From Pelargonium nanum (lineage: Eukaryota > Streptophyta > Magnoliopsida > Geraniales > Geraniaceae): a stretch of DNA of 36,802 nucleotides. Of the stretch, positions 1-12,499 are shown in pieces. The stretch is taken from contig JAYMTF010000423.1 in NCBI GenBank assembly GCA_036897485.1, positions 1 to 36,802 on the forward strand. The letters are read 5' to 3'. The translations under genes and the position numbers were made by a program. The notes under the pieces were generated by a model, which was given only the letters and a program-made list of their open reading frames with translations, searched no databases and was not told the origin of the DNA. The first letter of the stretch is position 1, and the number at the start of each line of letters is the position of its first letter.

Positions 1-1094
1 TTCTGTGAACCTTTGGACTAATACCGCACGTTTGATAGTTCAGGGACGAAAATGGCACGATCTGGATAGTTTAGAGACTATTTTGACACTTTTTCCTTTT
101 ATCTTTATCGGCACAACTAAAACTCAAACCGACCAACATTTGAATTATACATCTATAATTGAATTTTATGTTGTATTGAATTTTTTTACGATAAACAAGC
201 GGTACTTTTTATTGAAAGACCCGAAGGTAAAATAAAAGTTCAAAGTATCACGACGACCTGTTCGTTTAACGGTTGAGTTATGCAATACGAACAAGATCTG
301 TTTATGAGTGAGTTGATTATGTTGACACGACACATCACAATCAACCCGTTTTACTGTAAATCATTTTTGACACGATTTCTTATACAAATTACAAATTTAT
401 TCTTAAACAGGCTATACAACTAATTAATCAAACGGGTTAATGCAAGATAAACAGGTTCGACATAATACAACACGGTTGAATTAGTACACACGAACACAAT
501 CAAGTTGAATCTAAACCCACTAAAATTTGTGTATTTTTCACTTCGAGTCATGGGTTATGACCCAAATTGCCACCCTACTCAATATTAATAATTTCAAGTG
601 GATCTCTACTATTATTATTATGCATGATTTGGTTCCAAATTGTTGGTGAAAATCATCTGAAAAACCCCAAAAATGTTATCATCAACAAAGATTATATTGG
701 AGAAATGTATACTCAAAAGGATGTATGTAGATTTTAATTTTAAATAAATAAATTGGGAAAATTCTTTTACTTTCAAAATCAAGAATGTGCTTCAATGTAT
801 AACCCTCACAAAGGCCATTTACAATACAAAAAGTACACTAGCAAAATTAGATTTGCACAACAGAGCTGAGACTCTAAAGCTTTTTACCTTGTAACTTGCA
901 GCTAGAAAGTTTCTGCTTCTGGTAGCAAATTTTCAGCATTGTCAGATTGCTACAACGATCCGAATACTTCTGTCCGTACATAAAACCACACTCCCGAGAC
1001 TCGGGAAGTCTTGTAGCACGAACCGGTCAAATCGAGGGCAGCGTATCATTGTTTTCCGACACGACGAAGACAATTTAACTATGTTATCGGAGTA
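1..1094. other. Left-edge intergenic DNA and URB2 3' UTR
   Basis: I see no coding gene in this stretch. The part nearest 1094 should be the 3' UTR of the URB2 gene, which is read leftwards. Further left is AT-rich DNA containing a repeat-like block (about 240-576, listed separately). A 76-codon open frame near the left edge has low-complexity content and no recognisable protein match, so I do not call it a gene. Confidence 0.6.
239..576. repeat. MITE-like repeat, family B, copy 1
   Basis: The block is rich in ACACGAC/ACACGAA and GGGTT words and ends in GACCCAAATTGCCACCC. This matches the common plant non-autonomous repeat class whose ends read roughly GGGTGGCAATT. A related block lies at 2543-2925 and shares the phrases TTATGAGYGAGTTG, TTGACACGACACAT and the GAATCYAAACCC...GTCA ending. 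The left boundary is uncertain and I could not define a target duplication. Confidence 0.45.
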
Positions 1095-4000
1095 TCAGAC
1101 TTTTCCCTCGTATTGGAAATTTTGTTTGTAATCGTGTTGCAGAGACGCGAGAGTGCTCCTACAAGGACCCTCTACAAAACGGTAAAGAACCAGAATGGAA
1201 ATGAGAACGTTTTTTCTTTTTTGAAATCATGATAAATATAGGGATCGAGCCCAGGTTTCGGTTATTTACCTCCAAATGCAGTATGGAGGTATTGAAGATC
1301 ATCTGCTGAACAGGCATCGATTAGAGCATATACACCCGGTTTTAGTGCTTCGTCTATTTCCCTGCAGATCATAAAAAACAACTTTCACTATTAATTCAAG
1401 GGTAAAAATGCAAAACATTTGTGCACCCCCTAGACCGTCAATTTTTCTAGATTTGGTCTCTATCTTGTTATTTTTCTCTCAATCCTCGACTGGACAAAAT
1501 TATAGTTTTCCACCACCATTAAGATTCCGACGTTGAAAATTTCAAACTTTATCAAATCTCGATGCCAATATTTAGAATTGTTTTCTTTTCCTTTCTCATA
1601 GTTTCTTTAACTCTCATTTTTTTCATCAACATCGTCTTCTTATTAAACTTGTGAAAGTTTGAATTATTCATTGCCGGAATTTTCATAGGAGTGCAAAACT
1701 ATAATTTGTATTTTACCCGTAATTTAAATAGCTTAATAGATCATTCGAATGTAAATAAAATGCACAAACTGATAAGGACAAACAAGTTAAAGAGGGCTGG
1801 GCACAACCTTCGAATGCCGGTTTTTTGGGGACCATTTCCTGAATAAACCCATATGTAAGTCGATAAAAACTTGTGACAATGCCGCCCAAAGACATCTTTC
1901 TGTTGTCTTATCTGCAAAACAGCAACCAAAAACAAACTAGGTAACAAATGGAAAATCAACCGGAAGGTTTGAAGACATATAAGTCGAAACTCGAAAGTAA
2001 AGTATCCTTGGTAAAAGTTAAAACAAACAAATTGCAATTTTGTCGCAAGGTATCTTTGTTACCTCTCACAAGTAATAACGAGGATATAGTTTACTACTAA
2101 TTAATCAACGGAGATTAGAGGTATGTATTTTGCTGGAAACTTATTTGGAGACATGTGATATTGATGGAACTTTTGCAATGAATATTACGTACCTCTTCGT
2201 AAATCCTTCTTAGGAAACACGCACATTTTACTCCCTCTTGTACTTCCCACACAAAATATCCATTTCTAACCACTGAATCTGTGTCCGGTGTCTCCAAGCA
2301 ATGAAGGAGAGCAGAAACAGAACCTTCGAGTATAGCAACACTTCGTTCAGAGTCACTGAAATCCGCAAATCAAATTATTACAATCAAAGTAATGCCTACA
2401 ATTGACAAATTATTACAATAAAGGTCGTAAGCTCTCATTCCAGATAAAAAGGTCTTCACTATGGGAAATGACTTCATAGCATCAAAAGCCTACTTCGTCA
2501 TTTTCATTGTTCTCTTATTGATAGACAATCTAACTGCTAACTAGGGGCTGCAATTTGTGTTCACGGGTCAAGTTAAGTTTAGTATAATGTTAAACAACTC
2601 AACCTGAACAGGCTCCATTTATGAGCGAGTTGACACGAACCGGCATGCTCAAAACGTTTAAATAAATAGGTTCGGATTGACCCGACACGACCTGGCATAT
2701 TTGTCGTATTTAATTTATATGGGTAATTATTGACACGACACATTAAAAAAATACCATTTCATCCTTAACTGGGTCATACAACCCATTTAATTAAATTGGT
2801 TACGCGGGGCAACCGGGTTCGACACAAACGCGACACAATCAACTAGCTGAGTTTGGTTAGTTGCACAAACACGATTAAGCTGAATCCAAACCCGCTTAAA
2901 TTCGTGTTGAGTCACGGGTCATGTGAAACATTGCAATGAGATATGGATCAATTAAGAAGCAAAGCAAACCTTTTGTGATGCTTGAGCACAGTGTACAACA
3001 AACGACAGCATCCAGCAAATAGGTCTATAGAGAATTGACGATCTACGGCAAGGGAATTCTCACTTGATGCGGGATCACGGCCTTGGTTATCCGTGAATGC
3101 CAGAAAATTATATGGACTTGGAGCTTCACGGACCTTAAGCTGACGGAAGTTGTGAAACAGTGCTCCGGGTATACGTAGAGACTGGCTTACATGCCATGAA
3201 TCCATTTGGTATATTGAATGTTTCCCAGAGACTCTTGTCAAAACCTCCACACACATAAGAATGACCGATCCGGGATCGGGGTCATTACTGCCTTTATTCC
3301 GTAGTAATCTCCCATAGAAGATCAATGGACTCTGCAAGTGCAGGATTATGTTGAACAAAGCAGCGATTAAGCTCTGAATGTGTCTTTTGACTACATTCAA
3401 ACGTTTGCGACCTGAAAAGAAAGCAAAAGTTCAGAACAAACAAGACTATCACAAATTAAAAAATGGATAATGCAATTAAAAGTGATGTAAGTGAAATTTT
3501 AGAGTCATGGGCAATAAAAAAAGAATACTAAAACATTTTACAGATATATTGAAAGATTATTCCATTCCAAATTCATTCAGCAATGCCTAAAATTGATCTG
3601 CTAATAGGATATATTACCTGCGACAAATTCGAGAAGCAAATCCAAGCAATCAACACCAGCTGCAACAGATAGAGAAACTTTACCCCCATCAGCACTTCCA
3701 GTAGTTATTTCATAACTCACCGTGCACCCTTGACCTACTCCAACTAATGCTCTCTCTATAGCCTGAATTGCGGATAACAGATGCAATTCAGATGGATTCT
3801 CAATGAACACTTTGAATGACATTCTCAACCTGGTTTTGAATTCATCCAAACAGTACGATCCAAGAGAAGATGTTTCCGATGGTTCCATTTGACCTTGGAG
3901 TGTCTTCGTACTTGACTCTGTCTCGTGAGATGCGAGAGTAGCTCTTTTCCCTTGCAAGGAAATGCATTTTCCTATAGCCCTTATTTGTAAGTTTATCAAC

Positions 4001-7000
4001 TTCGCATATGCGTTTCTAGATGAGGTAGCGGTAGTTGAAGGAAAATAACTCCCTAGTTCTTCCAAATACTTCAGAACACCGTCTAACCAAACAAAAGAAA
4101 ACGGTTGTGGCACCGTATCCATTTCAGCCAATTCCAACAACAAAACTTGGGAAATGCCTGAGAATATGGGCACCAAGCTTGACGATAGAGGAGTCGAATT
4201 TAAATGCAAATTTAGCCTTAAAATAGCTGAAGATGCAATAAATAGTTGCCTGAGTGAAAATGCTGCTTCGAGATTATCACCTTTTAACAAACTTCGCAAT
4301 AAAGGTATGCTTCGTAGCTCAAATATATCCTCATCTCCAAGAAAGCTGACAGCACAATTTGTGTCACCTGATGGCACGCTTCCCTTATTCACACCAGCAT
4401 CTATAGAGTCGTCATCGATATCGGATAATGCTGAGCCAAACTCTGACATTTGATCTTGTTTGTCACTAGAAACGCCCGTCTCGGTGCCACGGTCTTTGAG
4501 CAGAAAATCCTTTACCCCCAATAGAATATTGCCAGAGGCCAAGTTTTGAAGATTTTCAGCATCACATAAACTTTGCAGCTTCTGATCATCCACGACAAGC
4601 AAGAGGTGTAAAACAAGAGTAACAAAACCCGCAAAAGTATTTATATAAAGATTGACATTGGAGACAAATTCACATTTCCAATTTGCTAATTTAGCTTTAC
4701 TATAACAATTTTCTGCTTCACTGTGATTGATGGCGGATGCCAAACCCCACAAAAACCCATTCAAGCAAGAAACTAAAGAAGATAACTTGTTCATGTCCAC
4801 AGCATTCACGGCACTAACTCCAACTTTTTCATTAGATATAGCGTCCTTCAGAGAGATTATTGAGTTCTGGGTCCAGTCCTTCAAACTCTCGGCAACCAAG
4901 AGCACATTCTTCCAGGAAGCGCAATCTTCAGTGGATTGAGATGTTAGTTGCTCTTTACAAGGCTTTTCAACATTTTTGAGGAAATCAACTGCAAGACTAG
5001 ATTGGTGTTTGCACAATGTCAGGAAGACATATGAAGTGTGATCCATCAAAGAAAATATCATCTCTTTGGCTTGGACATCTCCTGAAGATGTCCATTGAAG
5101 CCCAACAACCACATTAACTGTCTTGAAAAGCCATGAAACTGGAAATGAACTACCAAAGAACAATGAATTTAGAGAGGATTGACTAGTTTCTCCCATGTCC
5201 TCGCACAATGCCATGATTAGATTCTTCAGGGCTTTCCGGCAGGAAACAAACAATCTGAGGAGCTCGTAATGGTTTTGTGAGCATGTACCTTGACTATCTA
5301 ACAAGCTGCCAAGCAAAAGCCTGAAACACAAAGGAGAAATCACAAAAATGAAAGTGATGCATTGAAGATGTTCGGAACAATATATGATGCACCGTATAAT
5401 TTCAAAAATATAGCAAAGCAGAACTTGACAAAACTGCAACATATCACAGCATGGCAAATTTTATAAGAGAAACGGAGAAAATTTACCTTTCAACGTGTAG
5501 AATATAAGTTACACAGGGTGAGAATGATCTGGAACTTGAGTACCCTTTCGGCATCGTACTCAAAAGATTAAGCAAACTCTGACAAGCTGTAAGTTTCATT
5601 ATGGCTGAAGGATGGACTTCTTGTTCCTTGAAATTTTCTGTAGGCAGATCATCAGATGAATGTGAAGCCACCGAAAACTTTTCATGTTTTTTGCCTGAAA
5701 CAAGCATTGATGAGTTATCAAGTGCGCTTAAAACTTCCGGCCAATTAGGCAGTGATTTGAAATCGACATCTCCATCCGAAGAATGACAAAATAATGGTAG
5801 CACTAACTTCTTCAGTAAGCTGCAAAATTGTTCAGCCAAATACCTGCGAACAAACTAGCACAAGAGACAATATAAACATCATGTCGTATAGAATAGAAGT
5901 TAGCATACAATAAAATGATCAATGAGTCATGAGAGGAAGATTACTCTTTGTTCATACAGACTGAAGTCACTTAGAAGTTCTAATGAGATTTGTTGAATAG
6001 TGACTTTCTTCAGCTTATCAGATTCACTCATCTTGAACTTCAAAAAATCTGCAGATACACTTGCTACACGGGGAAGTGAAGAATGGATTAAAAGTGAAAG
6101 GAACTTCTTCAACTTCTTTTTCGCAGCATGAATGCACCATATATCAATGTTTTCGCAAAGAACCCACCAAATTGCAGTGGGCAAAGACTTCTCATTCACA
6201 GTACAGACACCCAAATCCCACTCATGACCTTCATGAAGAGCTTGGGCATGTATATCACTACAAGCAGCATTATCAGAACTGGAGGTTGACTGTTGAGAAT
6301 CGGCGACTAATGAAAGGTATCCCATCATAAAATCAGTCAGGCCCGTTGCCTCTTGTTTTAAAACCGATATACGTTTTCCCCACTTTTTGCTTCTTTTGTG
6401 ATGCAGTGACAAACCAGCATCATCAATCAATGTACTTTCAACCAGATTATTGTTACTCTGTAGTAAGTACTCATAAGATTTAAGTTGCCTGTTCAAATCA
6501 ACAAGCCTCTGGACAGCCATAACATGTAATACAAAGATCAGAGGGCACCAATCTGAAGCACTATACTGTAGATAAAATTCTGAAACAGATTGAATAACGA
6601 CATGAAGAGAAGCTGCGGGCTGGGCAATCCACGAAAAGTAGTCATCAATTGTCCAATCAGTTCTCTCCAACCAATCTTTTCCAGAGTACGCTGTAAATGA
6701 GTCCCCCATTATCGCTGACATCTTCATTGATGATTCAGGAGGCATAAGGCTGATTGCTTGCCTATATAAGCTTCGGCAGGACAAGTACAGCCGGAAAAAG
6801 AAAACAAAGACCCAGTAAGTGGAGACTCCAAATTCCTGGAAATTAGTTATGTTTCCCGCCTTTTTACTGTTACTATTACTTCCTGTGACATAAAGAAGGA
6901 ATTCAATAACACCCTCTTGCTGTAGCCCAACCAGACTACTCATGGAGGAACGAATTACTGCCATTAAGTTCTTCACAGAAACTCCAAGGAGATTGCTGTT

Positions 7001-10000
7001 TCCAGTTGTGACAGTCAAAGATTCAAGTGCTAGTACATACAATTCCGACAAACCTTTTCCCAAAAGTTCTGCTTGCAGATTGAAACCATTCAAACTACAA
7101 TCTCTTGCACTTAATTTGGCAGCCTCTCTCCCATCAGCTGCTGAACATCTATCTTTCATCCATTCCAAAGATTCCGATATATCCGCTGTTAACTGCTGAA
7201 TACACCCACTAGCTTGCCCTACTGGTATAGATTTAATAGCATTGTGAATTGCAAGCTTAAAATCTTGAGAACATAATAGCATCCCCACAGATTTTGCATA
7301 TGCTTCATAAGGTAAACTGGTTGAACAGGACATAAATCTAGCATAATTCGTTTCTTCATCAGCATCACGTGTAAGTGTCAGCCTCACTGCTTTACATAGT
7401 GCAAAAATGGTATTATTCACCTACATTAATTCAGAAGTATAAGAACAGGGCGTAAACCTTCCATTAAAAAAAAAACATCCAACAAAGAATTTACACGAGG
7501 TGACAAGGAGAAATGTATGAAGACAGGATGGGAAATGGAACAGAACAAGCTAGAGTATTCAACACAATGAAAGCAAAAATCAACACCTCGTAGATAACAA
7601 TCCTCAATAACACACAGGTGGCAAATACAGGGAGGGGGTGGACTGCACAGTCCAAAAAATAAAAATGGCATGCAACTTGGCTTTTATGGTTTTTCCAATG
7701 AGTGGTATATTGGTTTAATTTTCTGAGTCCTATATATCAGCTAGTCTCATTACATTAGGGGCAGGGGATGAAAGTGTGGAAGATGTTGTATATTGATAAA
7801 GTTTTTTTTATTTTTTATCAACATTAAAAGAGTTATTGAGTTGAAAAAGATAAAAGGTTTCTAACCGTCTTGTTATCCTATAAAATTAAACCAGGTAACA
7901 ACAAACTTTTCCTATTACACTGAAGTTACAGGGTAAACAAAAATGTAATCCAATAGGAAGCTGTTCAACTAACCTGACGAAGATCACTGTACAGATTAAC
8001 CAGCAGGCATCCATTGCTAATTATCTTGGAAGACAATGAACATTGATCCGGAGTTTTCTCCAACGAAAGGCCATAGGCTAAATAAGAAAACAGCATAAGC
8101 CATATGCTAATTAAATCATTCCCTAACACCTCATATTCAATTTCAAGAAAATACCCTAAGGCATCAAGTAGCTCCTTGGCTAATGAAGTCAACATGCTCA
8201 CATCCTTCCCTTCATCAGTATCAGGTTTCGACAACCTCAGTAAATTGCTGGAGAATGACATAATCATATGAAAAACCTTCTTCAAGAAATTAAGGCAAGC
8301 TCCTTCGGAGGTGTCCTCTGTTTTGACATAGACCTTTTCATACATGAAGACAGCAAGCAAATTATTAATAGATTGCAGTGTGCAATGAACATCCAACAAG
8401 ACCGGTCCAACTTGCAGTTCAGCTTGAATATAGCCATTAATCTCAAGCAAAAGAGGCTCCATAATCTGTACAAAAAAGTCAAAGAGTGACTTTCGTGTGT
8501 CTGCATTTAAATTACTTGACCTATGACTCTTTTCTAGGAATGTATTACTACTCCCAGACAGCATTCTAGACATATGGCCAGATAAATCATCTCCCGAGTA
8601 CCTAGATCGTTCAGCTTTTTCTGTTGTCTTTGTTCCTCCAGGCATCACGGGAGCTCCTTTTTGCTTTTCCAGTCGATCAACAAGCAAACGAAATAGTTCT
8701 CCTAAACCACCCAATGATGGTACCCTTTTATCAGCAACAATTCTTTCCAGTTTATCAAATAAGTGTCTGTGATAACTTTTAATCATTACTTTAGAGTCTT
8801 TTGGCTTCCCGTCGTGGGATGTGACATACCTTTCTGTGCTATGCAAGCTCAGAAATCCATCAATGTGTACTGGATGAAACAACCCATATGACAACACTTC
8901 TTGAATTTGCTTCAATAAGTTCATTGCTGGATGGCCTCCTTGAACTTGAGGAGTCAAGACACCCAACAAACGCAACAGCGGTTCTAGAAGTTTATCTACA
9001 AAATCACGAAATGCACTTTTCCGAGTTGGGTGGAGCTTCAAGAACTTGGCAAATGGCTCAAGTATTAAGCACGAGAATGTCAATACATAAACACCTGCAC
9101 TACTTCCATCAAGATTCTGATTGTAAACTTCATGGACAAGCTCCACAACTTCTTTAATAGTTGAAATCCACAAATCCAAATTATCGTTTGGCAAGCCAGC
9201 ATGTGATGAGAATACCAATTTAATACAATCAAGAACGATACTGTACAATTCAAACTCTCCGCCGACAAATAAGGATTCCTTGGAGCACAATGACATGTCA
9301 TTCAATAGAGATAGTGCATGTCTTGCAATAAGAGTAACGGCCCGTAAGAGGTTGCGTGAGAAACTTAAGGAAACATGCAATTTCAAAGACTCCTCCATGC
9401 AAAACCTGAAAATTTCCCAGCATCTGAAATCCAAACATTTTGGAATAATTTCAGATAAAGGTTCCTCTCCATGAACTTTATTTTTCTTATCCGGAGGAGG
9501 AATTAACAATGATTGTATCCAATCATTAAGAAAAACTATCAAACGAGATAGTTTTACCATTTCACAATCATCTTGATCAGCATCATTGCCTTCCTTTTCC
9601 ACTCTTGATTTCACAAAATTGTAAGCCAACTCCACATTCCTGCATTCCAAACCCCTTGTAAATCTTAATGTCCTTTCAATTGCTAACAGAGAAAGAAAAT
9701 ACAATTTTTTTGGACCCTCCAATTTGAATAAGAAAAAAGACATAGTAAAAAAGACAAAATAGTTTACTTTTTCATTCGAAAAACTCATCATATGATCCTT
9801 AATTCATGTGAGTTTTTCCTTTTAAACCAAAACATTATAAAATTAAAACCCAAGTACACTTAAGGAAAAACTAAAAATTAGATTATTTTCTTGGCAACCA
9901 AACAGGCAAACACTATTGTCAGAATCAAAGGGAGTGATAGTAACAGAGAAACAAACTTCAGAGCATTCCAAAAAAAAAAAAAAAACTGCAGAGTTTTCCT

Positions 10001-10655
10001 ATAAGAGACACTTTCACTCCCTTATTCATATTTCTTAGCATCCAAACACTAACCGATAAATTTTTCAGAACACAAATAGAATACTTTGACAACTAGCAGA
10101 TGCACAGTCTCTTAACACCTAATGAGTAAATATAGTAATATGAGCAGAGAAACTAACTTCATAGCTGATATTTGGTACTGAATTGACAAAATAAACTGTA
10201 GATATCTCCATGAACCAGCATATTTCTTAGCATCCAAACAATCTCTAACAGCTAAATTTTTCATAAACATCAATAGATAGTTTATTGCACACAACTCAAA
10301 TTTATATACTTCTCTTCCATTGTCCACATAATTTTCTCGGCAACCAAACACTATTGTAACAACGAACAAACACACACAGTGCCAGTAACAGAGAAACAGA
10401 CCTCATAGCTGACTTTTCGTTCTGAATTGACAAAATCAACTGTAGGTTTCTCCACGGACCAGAATCTTCGAGATCGCAGGTCGGTACTTCCGGTTCGGTC
10501 ACGGCGCTTGGTGTATCGTCAATACGGTGCGTTTTGGGAGGTTTTCGGCTCTGCTCGGGGCTTTTCAGCTTCCGCTTCTTGCTCTCCATTTTCGATTTCT
10601 CCGATGATTTTGCTTCGACACTGGTTCTTGTTGAGCTCTTCTTCTTGTTCTTCAT
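1095..10655 (-). CDS. URB2: Urb2/Npa2 family nucleolar ribosome-biogenesis protein, complete 10-exon gene
   Basis: Exons in gene order: 10655-10402, 9639-7974, 7420-5945, 5854-5487, 5320-3618, 3411-2970, 2355-2193, 1911-1808, 1361-1270, 1171-1095. They join in frame to 2114 codons plus TGA. The N-terminus is lysine-rich (KNKKKSS, KKRKLKS), fitting nucleolar import. The long middle is helical-repeat-like without catalytic motifs. The last ~230 residues carry the conserved Urb2/Npa2 C-terminal domain (CCRLLYTVLKHHK, WEVQEGVKCACFLRRIYEE, HCHKFLSTYIWVYSG, DEALKPGVYALIDACSADD, final QYEGKV). Yeast Urb2 acts in early 60S pre-ribosome assembly; the plant role is inferred from homology. The Arabidopsis homologue is about 2000 residues as I recall, so the length is normal. 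All introns are GT-AG. The start is the only ATG giving the basic N-terminus in phase with exon 2. No disruption is seen. Confidence 0.93.
2543..2925. repeat. MITE-like repeat, family B, copy 2, inside URB2 intron 6
   Basis: This copy begins with GGGGCTGCAATTTGTGTTCACGG and ends with GTCACGGGTCATGTG. The interior is dense in GACACGAC, CGGGTTCGACACA and similar words. It shares several phrases and their order with 239-576, in the same orientation. It lies wholly within the intron between exons 6 and 7, so the coding sequence is untouched. Confidence 0.5.
9640..10401 (-). repeat. URB2 intron 1 with tandem partial copies of exon 1 and its flank
   Basis: Segment 10143-10215 closely repeats 10391-10463, which spans the end of exon 1 and its splice donor. 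Both read GAGAAAC...TCATAGCTGA...CTGAATTGACAAAAT.AACTGTAG...TCTCCA. Segment 9885-9950 repeats 10324-10395 (GGCAACCAAACA...CACTATTGT...AGTAACAGAGAAACA). Segment 10026-10062 repeats 10220-10255 (ATATTTCTTAGCATCCAAACA). The intron therefore looks like two to three diverged tandem copies of a ~200-250 bp unit. An A-run of about 16 lies near 9970. Confidence 0.75.
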
Positions 10656-11474
10656 TGTTGAGGGTTTTGGGAGCTCGCAGTAGGGTTTTAGTTTTTGGGA
10701 GAGAGGTTTGTGAACGACGCAAGGTACAAGACAGAGGCGGGTGACTAAACGGTGTCGTTTACTTTTTCAATTTCATTCTGTGAATTTACCTAATCGTCCC
10801 TATGTGAGTTAAGTTCCAAAATCAAATACAACATGACAATTGGTCGAAAATCAATGTAAAATTAGTATTTTTTTCATAATTTCATGAACTTTTACTGATT
10901 CGGAAAGACGAGATAAACCCATTTGGAAGAGACTGCTCGTAGAGCTAACAAATGTGTCAACAAACTATAGATCATCGCTTATTTGATTAGATAATATTAA
11001 ATTCATATAGTACAATATTAATATGGTAAACATGCGTGTTTGGCCCAACCTGTTTTGATATGATCCAAAGCGGGCCTGGTTTGATTTTGCCTCACAACCC
11101 ATCATTGTTCGACGATTTGACAAAAAAATGACTCAACTGCCAGTTTTGTGTTTTTTTATCCGACTTGTTTGGCTCAACCCTAACATATTTGGATGGCAAT
11201 GCAATAATAAATTTAGTATTTATTTGTAACTTTAGAACATTTTTCAATTTAAAAGATGGCTCAAACCAACTTGCAATAAACTACGACTTGAACCAACAAA
11301 TGAGACAACGACTCAGAAGGTGGTCACTCATTTGAGTACATAATATTGTGTATGAGTCACTAAAAAGGTAGTATAGTAAACGAATGTTAACATTTTGTTG
11401 GACCCTCTCAGACACGAGCCCAGGCAGGCAATTGAAGCGATCCATCATTGGTTCGACTTGATAACATTGGACAT
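10656..11474. other. Intergenic DNA upstream of URB2
   Basis: This is the 5' UTR and presumed promoter side of the URB2 gene (read leftwards), facing away from the invertase gene. The remainder is AT-rich with no convincing gene, clear TATA box or RNA gene. Confidence 0.5.
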
Positions 11475-11713
11475 GTTTCCGACTTAAGCAACTTCCCAGT
11501 TTCTGGCCACCAAGGCCCCCCCCCCCCCCAACCTGATGTTCGGAGCTGGAATTTAGCCGGCTGGACTCTGTACCGCTGCCCCGGCTTCACTGTTTTGGAA
11601 CTGGATTAATCTCATTGTTGTTTTATTTTCTTCTTTCCCTTTGTTCGTGGGTGTATGTACTTTGTTTCTTACTCCGAAACTTAATAAAAAAGTACGATTT
11701 GTTGATAAAAAAA
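11475..11713 (+). mobile_element. 5'-truncated LINE-like insertion
   Basis: The insert ends with AATAAAAAAGTACGATTTGTTGAT followed by an A-run, a typical plant LINE tail. It is flanked by an identical 12-bp AACATTGGACAT at 11463-11474 and 11714-11725. A target duplication of this length plus an A-tail is the signature of target-primed reverse transcription. Only ~239 bp remain, so nothing codes. It contains a run of 14 C at about 11517-11530. Orientation is set by the A-tail. Confidence 0.75.
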
Positions 11714-11725
11714 AACATTGGACAT

Positions 11726-12499
11726 ATTTTGACACAAAAAGATACCCAATGAAAATACTTACGTTTTCAATCCGACTAGTCTATTTCTACTTTGACCCAC
11801 ATGTCCCATTTTGTAATAAAAACCGTGCAGACTGAGTGTGGGCTCCCCGACTCCATCCCCGCACCCTTAAACAAATTGGAAACGGCCTGAGACAAAATAG
11901 TATTAGTTTTGTTCGGCCCGAACCCAAAAAAGTGATCGAATTGAACTTATAAATAAGTTTGAGTCCAAATTATCCGCTCTAACTCTCAACCACCTCTCTT
12001 CACGTCATGTTCATCTCGTACCAGCTTTAGCGTGATGCCAAAAGCAAGCCAAGTCACAAGCCAAAAGCCACCAAACCAACTCTCTTTCGGATCTGGTGAC
12101 CGTACACGTGCAGGACCAGAGCAGGCACAAAAGCTCCCTCTCTCTCTCTCACACACACACTCTGCAACACAAACATTACATTATTATGTCAGGACTCACA
12201 GGCGAGACAGAGACAAGAGGGTCCTGGAGAGAGCCTGGTCCGTCCGTTGATTTGTTTTGTTTATGGTCCAAGTCCCAATGCCCATTTTTTTATTGCCCAT
12301 TTGATTTTGATTGATTCATGCAATCATGCATCAGACCCCAATTCTCAGCTCCTTACCTAAACTCTCACACCAAAAGTCACTGTCTTTACTAAACAATCAC
12401 TCCCAAAAACCCAAACCCAAAACCCTTTGGTGGCTTTGAGACCACTCTCACCTGCTTTTCTCCATCTACCAATCTAAACACCAGTTGGGTTCAATCCAG
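11726..12499 (+). promoter_or_regulatory. Presumed promoter and leader exon of the invertase gene
   Basis: The stretch has no open gene. A TATA-like TATAAATA lies near 11949. A pyrimidine run (CT)n followed by (CA)n at 12134-12162 and a CT/CA-rich stretch up to 12480 look like a plant leader. A splice donor CAATCCAG/GTTAGCC at 12499/12500 ends a plausible non-coding exon. The transcription start is not determinable from sequence alone. Confidence 0.4.

Noticed and set aside
5..235. 76-codon open frame at the left edge
   Set aside because: Low-complexity translation with no recognisable domain, in repeat-like AT-rich DNA without splice or start context.
10112..10375. 87-codon open frame resembling the end of URB2 exon 1
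   Set aside because: It is the duplicated copy of exon 1 sequence inside intron 1. The direct splice from 10402 to 9639 gives a continuous conserved protein without it.
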